Source of the DNA: Biomphalaria glabrata
Lineage: Eukaryota > Mollusca > Gastropoda > Planorbidae
Direction: 5' to 3'
Assembly (NCBI RefSeq): GCF_947242115.1
Contig: NC_074716.1
Span: 18,380,590-18,444,589, forward strand
DNA length: 64,000 bases
Part shown: positions 1 through 11,599 of the stretch, piece after piece
How positions within the stretch are numbered: the stretch's first letter is position 1
Layout of the letters: each line of letters begins with the position of its first letter
The notes under the pieces: generated by a model
What the model was told of the DNA's origin: nothing
The model's database searches: none
The model's input: only the letters and a program-made list of their open reading frames with translations
Made by a program: the position numbers and the translations under genes

Positions 1-1875
1 TAGATCAATTATTTTAAATTTAAGTCTTTTGTAAATGATATGTGTATATTTAACTGATCTATTAATTACTGTAACTCAGCCATCAGTATTCATAGACCAT
101 TCTCTATTTCATCTTTTCTGTTTCCAGAACAAAGTTGTTATAATATTGACAGTTGAATGTATTTTAAGTGAATTATTAACCAGTATCTTGATAATTTAAA
201 ATTGCATGTATTTAAAATGTGTGATATTAACTTTGAAAAATCAAGTTAACCTGTGCATTGCTCTTGCTTATCTTTCATCTTCCGCCTTTAAAAATATTGA
301 AATAATATTCAATAAATATTGATTTTAAAGAAGTGAAAAAACTTGGGGTGGAAATGTAAATGTATAAAACAAAATCTATGAACTTAATACAGCATCGGAA
401 CCAGGAAAATCACTAATATTCAAAACAATATTTCATAGCAAACAAGATTATTGAAAGGCTAGAAAGATGCTGTTACAACTTTAAAAGTAGACAAGATTTA
501 GAAATCAAGTGCTTTACCACTTAGCCACCATGGCCCCACATATTCATGCTAAACAGCAGTAACAATAACAGCAATAACATGTAGGAATATGAAGGACTAG
601 ACCTCTGTCCTTGCTATGGCTGGAGTAACCAAGAAAGGGCTGATGAAATCAAGACAATCTTAGAGCAATAAATAGTAGAAATACTAGTTATTTAATTTCA
701 TTTAATTCAATTTAATCTCAAAATAGAAAGGTTCCAACCAGGTTTATTAAAAGAAATTTGTACAAATCTAATGAAAAAAAAAATCCAAACAAGACCCACT
801 CTAGAGTTAGGGATGTTAATTCTTTCTTTGAAATCACTCAAATACAGAAAATTAAATCCCCCAAAAAGCTGTGAGATTTGTATAGTCTCTGTAAAAATTG
901 TTACATCAAGGTAAAAATCACTAAATTTAGAGTCTTTCTGTGTCATAAGATCTAGGTAGCAATACTATACAACTTTTAACAATAAGGGCCTACTTAAAAA
1001 TACTAATAATATCCTAGGAAAATAATTTCTTATTTCATAATCTCAAACAAAAATATTTAGAATTATGTTTGAAGTCCCATTCAATCTGTGGGTCTATATT
1101 TGCCTGGAAAAAAAAATTAATTAGTTGAGTCAATGCAAATGACTAGATTAAAACATAAATAATAAGGTTGCAATGATCTTTTTAAAGGCATGGTGATAAA
1201 TTTTAAGAAAAGTAAATATATATTAAAAGTTCTTTTTTTCTTGATTTAATGTATTAAATTAAATTTGATCTTATCTAACATTTGACCCCATTCTGTTTAA
1301 TTAAATTAAGTTATATATATATATATATATATAAATTTTAAATTATTTCTAAAATTCTTGGATTGCTTTAACTTATCTATGCATTTAAGCATGAAAAAAG
1401 TTTCAAGAAGAATGAATTAATTACATTAAAACACTTTTCATTCTTTTTTTATTTATATGGTTTAAGTACATCTAGCAAATCAACTGTAGTTACATGTGCT
1501 TTTTTTTTTTTTTTTTTCCTCCTCTTTAGTTTTAAGTTAAAAAAATATTTTTCTTTGTTGAGTCCTGGGATTTTTAATTTCGGGATCTTTGCATGCCTCT
1601 TAGTCCACCCAAGGCAGTTGGTCGTTGTGTTGGCCATATGACACCCTCATTAACTGTAGAGACATATGATCTTTACATCATCTGCCCTATAGAGCACAAG
1701 GTCTGAAATGGGAACTTTACTTTTACACTTACACTTTCTCTGCCAAAAGAGGAAAATGGGAAAGTTGAGAATCTATTAACTTATTCAGAAGTAGTTTGAT
1801 GATAATAATGTTCTACTGCTGGGTATTTTTTTTTACCTTATTCTAAGTCAATTTGTTTTTTTTTAAATTTTTCAG
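1..1875. other. AT-rich non-coding stretch
   Basis: No convincing coding exon is visible. The stretch is AT-rich with poly-A and poly-T runs and a short TA microsatellite near 1315-1333. A short tRNA-like SINE head may lie at 505-540 on the minus strand and a SINE body lies at about 1555-1740. Since a probable terminal exon begins at 1876 on the plus strand, most of this is likely the last intron of that gene. Confidence 0.5.
1555..1740 (+). mobile_element. tRNA-derived SINE, body fragment
   Basis: The segment shares its words with the SINE copies at 39569-39880 and 42650-42848: the 'gggatttttaattt' block, the 'gttggtcgttgtg' block, 'tgacaccctc', and 'catctgccctatag' followed by 'caaggtctga'. 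The tRNA-like head is missing and there is an internal deletion relative to the copy at 39569. It is a decayed insertion. Confidence 0.65.
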
Positions 1876-2031
1876 AGTGACAATCTTGTACCTAACATCT
1901 ACAATCACCTTGGGGAACAACCAGTTCCACCACAAAGTCATATCTATGACACAACTGGCAGTCATGATTACAGCACTACATTTGATCGAAAAAATAAACC
2001 AAAAGTTATTCATAACATATATGATCGGTAG
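1876..2031 (+). CDS. probable last coding exon of an unidentified gene (tyrosine-rich C-terminal tail)
   Basis: A T-rich tract ending in TTTTTCAG (1868-1875) looks like a splice acceptor. It is followed by 51 open codons and a TAG stop at 2029-2031. The predicted peptide is hydrophilic and contains four tyrosine motifs: NIYNHL, HIYDTT, HDYSTT and NIYDR at the very end. Such NxY/YxxL-like spacing is common in cytoplasmic tails of animal receptors that recruit SH2 or PTB proteins, so a membrane receptor tail is one possibility. I cannot name the family. Upstream exons are not visible and presumably lie left of the window. The frame was chosen because it is the one read straight from the acceptor without a stop and its composition is protein-like. 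The alternative is chance: 51 codons is short. Confidence 0.5.
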   Translation, partial: SDNLVPNIYNHLGEQPVPPQSHIYDTTGSHDYSTTFDRKNKPKVIHNIYDR

Positions 2032-5000
2032 TGGGTTGTGTAGAAAGAGTCATCTTTAAACAAATATATAAGAGATATGTTACTTCTTATCTTTTGTGGG
2101 GCCTAAATCACATAAGAGACTACTGCATGGCCTCTGAAATAATTAACATTTTGCTTTTAAGCAATGAACTCAACATTGGATGGACCACAATAGTTTGATG
2201 CCATGTCTTGAAATATCATTTCAACTAGAGCAAACTACATCCACCACCAAAACCACATAGCATAGTAAAAGCAGTGGATTATATTCTATGCATCAAAGTA
2301 GTTATTACATCTCTAACTTTTGGTGAGAAAATTTTTGAGAAAAAGTTGTTTTTTGAATCAATTTCTCTGATAGTTCTGTCATGTAATCTTGAATATATAT
2401 ATATATAATGTCCATTACTGACTGTCTTAGCTAGATGATTAACTTGTTCAGGAAGTCTTCAGCAATGATAGTTTACTAAACATTGAATGTCTTTGAACAA
2501 TTCTGTTGACTGTACATTTGATATTTCCATTGATTTAAAGTCAAGAGAAAATATTTTTTTTAGTAAAAGAAATTGCAAATTACAAGTTTTTTTTCCTATT
2601 GTCAAAATATAAGTTCACCAAAATGTCCAGTACCCCAATGGCTTCTAGTGTATTTGGAACCATTATTGGAAAAGTTGGCAGACAAAACAATCAACTACAA
2701 AGAAAAAAGAAAAACTACAAAGAAAAAAAACTGCCATTTTTATCCTCCAGTTTTCTGTGCTTTGGTTAAACTTTTATTTTGAAGAGATTGACCAGTTTTG
2801 TTTCCCTGCATGTACATATTTATTTTCTTAGTTTATTTATTTATTTATTTTTTTTAACAAAAATCTTATTTAGGAGAAAGATGGATCTGTAGCTGCATGT
2901 TACTAAAAATTTGTCTCAACATCATCTTCAATTAGATATTACCAAACAGAATTTGCATTTTTTAATTGCTTGATTCTTTAGTTTAAATTATGAACTTAAA
3001 ATTATTTACTAGATCTAACAGCAGAAAGTATTTTTTTTTTCACATGCTAATTTGAATTCCATTTAGATCTAGTAAAATGTAATCTATTGTAAATGTATGC
3101 AATTATTAAACTATGTTGAGATGTATTGGAACATTGTAAACATAACTTTATTTTTTTTTTTTTTTAATTAGCACATGTACCCTTTCAAGTTTTCTAGTAA
3201 AAATCTATCTATACAGACTATTTGCTTTGATCATTCAATAATCAGTGACAATGAATAAAATTAAAGACATTAAAAAAAAAACCTTCAGTATTATTTTGTT
3301 TATGTTGGTCTGAACTCACATTTTCTAACAGATTTGTGCCCTTAAAACTTATTTACTCTGATCATTATATAGTCAGAATTGTTATTAAAGAACAAGAAAA
3401 TAAAAACATCAAATTTAAAAAAAATTAATAGTGGTCCTTGTGTCATTTAAAGCCTTTTTTTTTTTTTTGGTTACATTATTCTTAGTCTTACAGTGTTTTA
3501 ACTAATGATAGAACTGGTCAGTGTTATAAATTAACTAAGGTTGTTAATGTCTTTTGTATGCGATTAAAAGGCCTGTCATTTCTGCCAGTATGAACTTAAA
3601 ATGCAGAAATGCATCCAATTTTACTCAGAGTATGTTATTGTGCTTGCCTTAGAAATGAAAAGAACTCATTTTATTAATGTATTAATGTTATTAATTTTTA
3701 TTTCATCTTTCTCTCATTTCTATTCTAGCACTTTTTTTTTTCTTCATTTCATTTTCTGTTTTGGCTGCCGCAGAAATTGTGTAAGTTCACACATTTATTT
3801 GTCTTTTGATGTTTTATACCAATGTAAACATTGTAGGAAAGTTTTATTCTTCATCTGTTTAGATTTTGAAAAACTCTGTTCATAATTTTTTTTTTTTAGC
3901 TATGTTAAAGTTCAGTTTTGAAATAATGACCTTGACATTATCAGCATTTCAAGGACTATTTGTAATTTTTATTAGAAATTTTGTTTCTGTTCTTTGAAAG
4001 CAATACAATAATGGACATGACAGATCATAGCAATGCCTTTTATTTCCAGGTGTCTTTCATCTTTGTACGTTTTTTCTACCACTTCAACATTTTCTTTTTA
4101 TTGAAAATGTTTTTTTTTTTCTTGTAATGAATTTCTATTTCTTTCTTTAATGTTTAGATACAAAAATGGATTTCAAAATGGCAGTGTCATAATATTTAGT
4201 TGATCAATATATAATCTGTGCTGCTAGATGTATATAATTTTAAATCTTTTTACACAACTAATTTTGAAAACATTCATCCTAGTTGTGAAATACTAGTACC
4301 TGATTCATTTTTTTTGGGGTGCAAAATCACACAGTTTGTTCAGGGCTTTAGAATATTTTAAGCTTTCACTAACGAGGTGAAGAAAAGACATTTGATCTAT
4401 TAAGTACTTTTAAAATTCAGATTTAAAAGGGCTGAGAACTAAACAGAATATAAAAAGGAGCAATTGCTTTTGTTGATAATAATATCGTGGTCAACTACAG
4501 AACATTAAGCCTTAAACTTTGTTGTTGTTTATGTTTTTCTGACGCTTTCTAAGTGTACATACTTTTATTGTAATCATCTAACAGCTCAAGTCAATTATTG
4601 AAATCACAGTGTAATTTATTACAAATTGTATCTATGCATCAGGCCAATGCAGTGATAAATGTCAGAGAACTAATAATTGTTTTTCAAAACTCTGTCCTCC
4701 TTAAATTAGTTTATGTGAATGAGCCTTCATTATGAAGTATATGCTCCAGACATCATTTATAACCATCTTGTTATGCATTTTTAAAACTGTATTTTAACTA
4801 AAAGGATGTTTAAACAGGGTATTATAAATATACTAAAATTTAATAATAGATCTATTTTCATATTTCTATATAAAATTGTATATTGTATTGAGTTCTGAAT
4901 ATTTTATCACTTAGTCTAGTAATGTTTAGCATAGGTCTTTCTCTCTGGTAACAACAGCTTGGAAGTCTTTAGAACCCTTTCAAAAAATCAGTATGATGGA

Positions 5001-6030
5001 ATCCATAATTAGCAATTAAAAAACTTTAAGTACCATTGGTAATAAATGACATCTACATCTAAAAAAAGGTTTGCCCACCTATTATTTAAAAAATTTCTAA
5101 AGCTAGGAACTTAAAAATGAATTATGCTAGAAACATATTTATTGTCTAAATAAAATGTGTTAAAAGGATTTTCTTACAGGAGAATATGGATATTAAAAGC
5201 AGAGTAAGAAAAGCATCCAATATAAGACTAAAACAGAAAGTAGGTCAGTGGGCTGCAGAGACCTCTTCTCCCCCACCTCTAGCACATTTATCTTGACAAT
5301 GTACACTGCATTGGCTGATTGAAATGTTCAAATATGTGCAATGAAATAGCTATTTCAGTTTGATTAAAGAGTTGATTGCATTGTTGATTGATAGAAAAAT
5401 GTCTAGTATAATAGCCTGCTACTTGGCTGCCATGATGTTAACTTTGAATGTTTGAGAATAAATCATGACGATCCTAGGTAAATTTGTTTTCAATGAATGT
5501 GCCCATTTCTGTGTGTTCTACTCAAACTGATGAATGTTCTTCTTATCCTTTCACATTTCCAGACACCATCCTACATGGCCAGACACCATTCTACATGGCC
5601 AGACACATACAAATGCAATAAAAAAAATTCCTTGTTCACTGAATATTTGTATAATTTTTAAGCCAACTGGCATTACTTTTGAGAATACATTGTTTTGTTT
5701 CTTCAATGCTGTTCAAAGTGTTAAGAGACAAAAGGAACTATTACAACTTTCGAAGACTCATAAATTTTAGTACAATCTTAACCAATAATAGAACTAATAA
5801 CTAATTGGACTGTCAATTTGGCTTGTTTAAAATCATGATTTGTTTTCATATTGATTAAATGTATGTTTGTTTTTGGGAAAAGGCGTTTGAGAGATGTTAA
5901 CAATGTTTCAGTGATACTGGACTTTCTATTTGTTACTTGAAAGCTTCAATGTTTTTAAAGATTGTGCCTTGATTTGTTTTGTGAATAAAATTCAAAAATT
6001 TTAACTGCTTAAGGTATAAGTCAATAAAAT
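2032..6030 (+). other. AT-rich region downstream of the exon, possible long 3' UTR
   Basis: No protein-like exon is seen. The stretch is AT-rich with many T runs, as in a long 3' UTR. AATAAA hexamers occur at 3254-3259, 5617-5622, 5984-5989 and 6023-6028, so transcripts from the 1876 exon could end at several places. A 20-bp unit beginning 'acaccatcctacatggccag' is repeated about 2.5 times at 5562-5607. Confidence 0.3.
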
Positions 6031-7860
6031 TTCAAATTTTGGACATTTTGTTTTTATTATTTGCTTCTTGTTGTGTTAGACAAATTTCCTATCAGGTAAT
6101 AAAGATGATGCTAATAAGAAAAATTATTAAACTGGTTATATAGTCAAAAGTAAATTTCCCCTTTCAGACCTTGGGATATATGGGGCAAATTGTGTAAATG
6201 TCATCTGTTTCATTTATAGAGGTCTATGTAAATTGCAGTATCTCTGATTCTCCACACCATATGAACTAAGTTACATTCTAGTCCAGAGATAAGTCTTTTG
6301 TTTCTTTGGGCAGGAAAGTGTTGTTTGTTTATAAGGACTAAAGTGTAAGCTTAACTCAGGAACTGAAGCACACACAGCACACAGCAATTTTTTTCCCTAT
6401 AAGAGTTTTCCTTCAATGGCATCACCAAGCACTTCTCAACATTTATTAAAACAAACTCAGTTTGGTACTTGCCCATCTGAAATCTAACCAGGAATGACTT
6501 GTGGTAGCTAGAGCCTTGCTTAGTTTGCTCGTAGTGTATGCAAATTGTAATTGCTGTTATCTTTAGAAAAAAAAAAAGGGGGGGGGGTGAATTTTTAAGT
6601 GACAACTCAGTATGGGTGGAAGAATAGAATAGGTTTTTATGGGTAGAAATTGGTTTTGAGTTTAATTTTCAAAAGATGAGGGGAAAAAAAGACGTTTCGG
6701 GGTGAAGAAAATCACGTCAAGTGCATTGGGATGACAATATGAAGTCATGAATTTATATTTTGTTTGAGAAGGGGCTGGAAGGGTACACCTTTCCTAATTA
6801 AATGTCAAGTTTTCTCCCATTGAATAGTTTAAACCTGTAACCCTATAATAGATTTAATAATAACATGGAACACGAGACAGAATGGCCAAACATGTTGATA
6901 GATTATCATTATGTAGAAGTCAGATTGAAGGAAGTCGCTTGGGCGACCAACAATGGCTGTTGCCTAAGGGGAGGGGGGGGGGGGAAGACCCTTTTCAAGT
7001 ATTTTTATCTTGGCCTACTTTATTGTTTCCCATTCCAATTAGAAAAAAAAAACACTTTAAAGTTGCCCATCCGTGGGCTGTTGTGCAAAGTGCAAGGCAT
7101 ATCAGTGCTTGCATGATTACTGGGAGACCTTTTTGCACTTGGAATGCTCAACTGCGACTCAGCATGTTTCAATGTTGTACATTTTTTTCTTTTGTCCTGC
7201 GAGCTCTGTTTGTGACAATCCTAGATCTATATATGTCAGGCCAAAAAGACAAAGATTTGAAAATGAAAGCTAGGTGCCATATTGACATATTGATATAGGA
7301 CTAACACAACTTTATAGAGTTAAAACAACTTGGATAATCACAATTCAAATATTTCATGCGGATTTACACCCTGGAACAATTTTTAATAAGTTATTACATA
7401 GATAAGTCATTAACTATTAGCATACATTGTTAGTAGCATAAACAAACACATTGCCAATAAAAGTATATATTGACAATTTAAAAAGTATAAAAGAATTATT
7501 GCTATTTTAAAACGTAGTTAAAAAATATTGCCAAATAAAAATAGAAAAAAAATTAATATTGTCTTAAAAGTGTACAACATAGACGTATATATACTACTCT
7601 AGACTGGACATTGAGATTTTTTTAACACTACAAAAAATGTGAAATTTGTTTAGAAAGTTGGATCAATGTGTTGTTTTGCAAAGTAGGTAAAAGAAGTAAA
7701 GTTTTTTTTTTCAACCCTAACCTATGTAACATATAATTTAATCTTTAGATCTAGTAATTGAACATAAAAAAATAAGAGTACTCTGGTCTCATAATTATTA
7801 TTATTTAGTTACTGTTACATAATCTAGAAAGGCAACAGAGGTTTGAATTCAGAGTTTTCC
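6031..7860. other. intergenic, no gene recognised
   Basis: Contains poly-G runs near 6581-6588 and 6969-6985, but no reading frame with protein-like composition and no recognisable element. Confidence 0.4.
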
Positions 7861-7872
7861 TTCTCCTAGGTG

Positions 7873-8340
7873 GGTATAGCCAGCCAAGGCTAAACTCACA
7901 AGTAAACTCTGCACTCTATCCAGAAGAAATGAAGAAATTAATTGTACATAAAATAAATGAGAAATGGACGAGCTCTCATCCAAATCACAAGAAAGATGAC
8001 GCTTACTATAAGCTATCCCGACAAGACCAACGTCTAATCTTTCGACTCAGGACCGGACACAACAGAATGCGACAACACATGTTCCGGAAGCTCAAAATTG
8101 GAAACAGTGAAATCTGCCCATGTGGAGTATCACCAGAAAATGCCGACCACGTCCTCCAAAACTGCTCTCTCTACCAAGAGGCCCGTATAAGACATTGGCC
8201 CCAAATCACCCCAATAGAAAGAAAACTATATGGAGAGCTCCCTGATTTGGAAACCACTGCGCAGTTCATCTCATGTATTGGTCTAGTCATATGAACACTC
8301 CAACATAACAATGAGAACGATGAAGAAGAAGAAGAAATCT
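7873..8340 (+). mobile_element. LINE 3' fragment (C-terminal zinc-knuckle region of the pol protein)
   Basis: An open frame to 8294 carries the typical end of many animal non-LTR retrotransposon polyproteins. There is an LRTGHNRMR-type segment, then a CPCG...H...C zinc-knuckle (CPCGVSPENADHVLQNC) at about 8117-8167, and a stop at 8292-8294. It is followed by a short 3' region ending in a GAA-rich tail ('gatgaagaagaagaa'), as expected for a LINE 3' end. The frame remains open upstream of the first ATG (7929) to about 7860, so the insertion is 5'-truncated and relatively intact. The reverse transcriptase core is absent. Confidence 0.75.
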
Positions 8341-10090
8341 GTTTAAATGTACATAAGATGATTTAAAACAACATGAATTATTTCGATCAAGGATTTTCGA
8401 AACATTATCTCAATGGAAACAAACACGAAATGACTTTGTTTCATATATTTGCATGAATATCCCAGAAATGATTTTGCATTATTTCTAAACTTTGAAAACT
8501 AAAGATCATTACTTTTCTAAGACAGAAAAGATTGATTGGGGCGACTCCCCTTAGAGCTTAAAAAAAGAGTTTACGTATATAAAAAAAATATAAATATTTG
8601 TCTGTGAATCGATCAATTGCGGATAAGAATTCATTTCCGGTTTCCAGTCTAGTATAATATATAGGTCTATGGTGTACAAGATATTTTCACACAAAAAAAA
8701 GTACAAAAAGTTAGTGCTAAAAAAATTTAGAAATAGTGCTACACAAAATGAAAAAAAAAACAAAGTTTCAAAGTACTACCTCCATGATTAACTCTATCTC
8801 TCCGTAATTATTTTCCATGTTCAGAAGGAATATTCATTTTTCCCATTTGTATTTAACTAGCCTGTTAGGGTAAAACTTCAATGACACTTTTTTTTTTTAA
8901 ATCAGAAAATGTTATAAGTGGTATAGATAAATGCATGCCCTTTTTATATAACACCAAAGTTAATGAAGTTAATTAAAGTTTATGAACCCAAAAAATTAAG
9001 TTAATTTTATGGGGTCAAATCAACGATGGTATCGTCAATCAGAAGAGAAAGAAAGATCTAGATCTATTACCATGTTTGTAAAGAATAGAAGGAAGATGTA
9101 TGTAAATATTTCTACTACTATTTTAAAACAGTGACATACTAAACACTGACATATACATTATTTCTGTCGTACTTTAATATAACAAAGACTGTGTCAACAT
9201 CTAAAGCTTTATTACAATGAATGACGAAAATAACTACACACATGGTAAAGGTCAAGACACAGGAAGATAGTACACAATCGACTTCACGTGAGTTCACAAC
9301 TATAAACAAACACTAGGGGCGACAATCGATATAAACAAATTCACGACAATTTCATGCACAGATCTGAGGCTATAAATGATAAAAATAAATTACATAAATA
9401 TATGTAATAACCCCAAGTAGCGTCATCTATATGCATGGTGTGGTATCATTGGATTACAGTTGTATTCACTAAGTTCTAATTCACCTCGAGGAGTTCCTTG
9501 TTTTTAGTTGGCATGAATATGACGCAGTGAAGGTTGCACAAATTAAAAAAAAAAAAGGTGTTGAGTACAAGCGTTGTACGAAATGAAATAACGTGGACTG
9601 TACACAAGTTTGATGTGAGGGTTAGACACAAATATTTGAGTCTTTGTTATTTATATTATTACTATCAGTACACACCAGCTACCCCCGTTGATTTGTTCCC
9701 AGGCTTTAAACTGTTTTATATGGACGGAACAACCGCGTCTTTTCTTTCTTTTTTTTTTTATATTTTAATAAACTATCCCCGTAACCTACGTTTTAGCCCG
9801 TGAATGTGTGTGTATCTGTGACACTGAAATTGTACGACTCGTTCTCTCTCCCTCTCTATCTTTTTCGCTCTCTGGAACCTCCATTAAAAAACAACAACTG
9901 GGAATTGTAATAGCTCCGACATAGACTTTTGACTTGATTTGGAAAGACCAGCTTCATAACGCACTCCCTGCACATAAACGCACACATGCTTTGGGCCCGT
10001 GAATTCTAGTATCATTTTTACTTATTCTCCCATACCCTCTCCCGGCCCACAACGTACATTTAGGAAAAAAAAAATAAAACACAGGAAGTC
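8341..10090. other. intergenic, no gene recognised
   Basis: AT-rich with poly-A runs and scattered short frames without protein-like character. Nothing recognisable. The right end probably holds the 3' flank of gene D. Confidence 0.4.
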
Positions 10091-10100
10091 CGATTTATAC

Positions 10101-10106
10101 TTTATT
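10101..10106 (-). promoter_or_regulatory. candidate poly(A) signal of gene D
   Basis: TTTATT on the plus strand reads AATAAA on the minus strand, about 175 nt after the gene D stop. This supports gene D ending here as a short transcript and not running on into a helicase exon. Confidence 0.4.
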
Positions 10107-10280
10107 TATAGACTGCGGCCTTTTGGGGAAATACCGAAAATAAAATACAAAGGTTTGATAGAAAGCTTGCTTTTCTTTCGCGAATGGCAATGGTCAGGTT
10201 ACGAATCAATCAAAGCCGGTTCTTGGTGTTATGTATGACGCGGTAACTACAAAAGTTACTATTCGAGAGAATTCCCCACC

Positions 10281-11387
10281 TCAAGATAATCGATACTGCA
10301 CATCAACTTTCAGACTGTCTTTCATTCGACTACACAAGTTTTGAACGATTCCTTCAGCTATTGGCTGAACATCTGTGTGGACAAACCCACTGCAAAATCC
10401 TCGTCCTTCACGTCGCACTATTGAGTTTTGGTCAACTGTCATTCCGATACTTTTATAACGACCAAAATGTTGATATACAGCGTCTTCTAACTGGCGATAA
10501 CTTTCAAACGATTTCAGTATTTGAATATCGAAACTGGTTTGAGGGAACTGAGCTCCGGACGAGGAGCATCTATATCTACCTGTGCCTTCACGTCTGCTCT
10601 GGTGAAACCTTTGGTTCTGCTTAAACGAGTTGCAATACTGGACGCTGCTGGCAAGGTCGGAATCACTTGGAGATTTGACCAGCGGGTATACACCTTCATT
10701 ATTCCATCGTCGTATTCCACCGTAGTTTCTTCTTCTACCCCTAAATCGTCTTGGAGACGAATCGCAGCTTCCTCCACTCACGTAACTATCTGCTGAAGAA
10801 GCGCTGAGATTTCCTTCTAAAACTCTCGGCCTAGCTAGTTGTCGGCCCCGGTTATTCTGATTGAATCGGTGCGGCTGGTCGTCATGGTGATGACCTCTAA
10901 AAGTAGGCGTACACCTCGCTGAGCACTCTTCCAGCATTGCAGCATTACCTTCATGTCTGTTTCTCTCTAAACCAGACTCCCGATACAAGTCTGTCTGAAC
11001 AACATCGTACGTAAGAGAGTTATTTCTGGCAGCCAGACTCACAGCCATGTTGTTGGGACTCCTGGTTTCTTGGTAACTATCAAGATATTGATCTGCTATG
11101 TTTTTGTTTCTTATTGGATCAGTGACATATTGATTTCCTCCTTCCTTATAATCGTATGGGTGACGTTCAGGTGTACAGGGGCTTCTATTATGACCACGAT
11201 GTGGTGACTGAGGGCCCCGTAGGTCCGAGCGAGCATCCTGCGATGAAAAACGTGTTGGGGTGACACAATTTCTGTCTAGAAAACGGTGAAGGCTAGACGG
11301 GGAATTGTGACGGTGTTGAGAGTAAACGTTAGAAGCAGCTGACCTCCCTTGTCCATTTGGTCTGATTGGTGGATTAAAAACTGACAT
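10281..11387 (-). CDS. N-terminal-domain-only paralogue of the DEAH/RBR family (gene D)
   Basis: A single open frame of 368 codons. Residues 1-280 are low-complexity and rich in Arg, Ser, Asn and Gly, with an RFRGRRR stretch at about 214-220, suggesting RNA or nucleic-acid binding. Residues about 285-365 align with the N-terminal domain of gene A (residues 147-230) and gene B (148-235): an IQI beta-like start, a QHF helix, then a second helix ending in an LKVDVQY strand. The frame then stops (TGA), where A and B continue into a coiled coil and the DEAH helicase. No helicase or RBR remnant is seen downstream, and an AATAAA lies about 175 nt past the stop. ATG 11387 follows acceptor-like sites, as in A and B. 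It is either a stand-alone adaptor of this domain or a truncated copy that kept its frame. It lies about 11.5 kb from gene A, on the same strand. Confidence 0.65.
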   Translation of the reverse strand: MSVFNPPIRPNGQGRSAASNVYSQHRHNSPSSLHRFLDRNCVTPTRFSSQDARSDLRGPQSPHRGHNRSPCTPERHPYDYKEGGNQYVTDPIRNKNIADQYLDSYQETRSPNNMAVSLAARNNSLTYDVVQTDLYRESGLERNRHEGNAAMLEECSARCTPTFRGHHHDDQPHRFNQNNRGRQLARPRVLEGNLSASSADSYVSGGSCDSSPRRFRGRRRNYGGIRRWNNEGVYPLVKSPSDSDLASSVQYCNSFKQNQRFHQSRREGTGRYRCSSSGAQFPQTSFDIQILKSFESYRQLEDAVYQHFGRYKSIGMTVDQNSIVRREGRGFCSGFVHTDVQPIAEGIVQNLCSRMKDSLKVDVQYRLS

Positions 11388-11411
11388 TTTGAATGTATTT
11401 GCGTGCGCGCG

Positions 11412-11414
11412 CCT
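11412..11414 (-). other. candidate splice acceptor upstream of gene D start
   Basis: On the minus strand a TTTTTTAATTTGACTCAG tract ends here, 25 nt before the ATG. A second acceptor-like TATTTCAG lies about 40 nt further upstream (AG at 11452-11453). Genes A and B also have an acceptor shortly before their start codon, so the family probably has an upstream non-coding exon. Confidence 0.4.
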
Positions 11415-11599
11415 GAGTCAAATTAAAAAAGGTGTAAGACTTCTTGGAAATCTGAAATACAAATATATCAATTAAGATTAAAACTGGCCTGTTAAATAAG
11501 ATGTCATTTGAAATAAAAAAAAAAGTATGTATATGTACGCATGTGTAATCTAGCATGACTACACCTTTATGTACCTAGAATGTGACAACATTCTTACAA

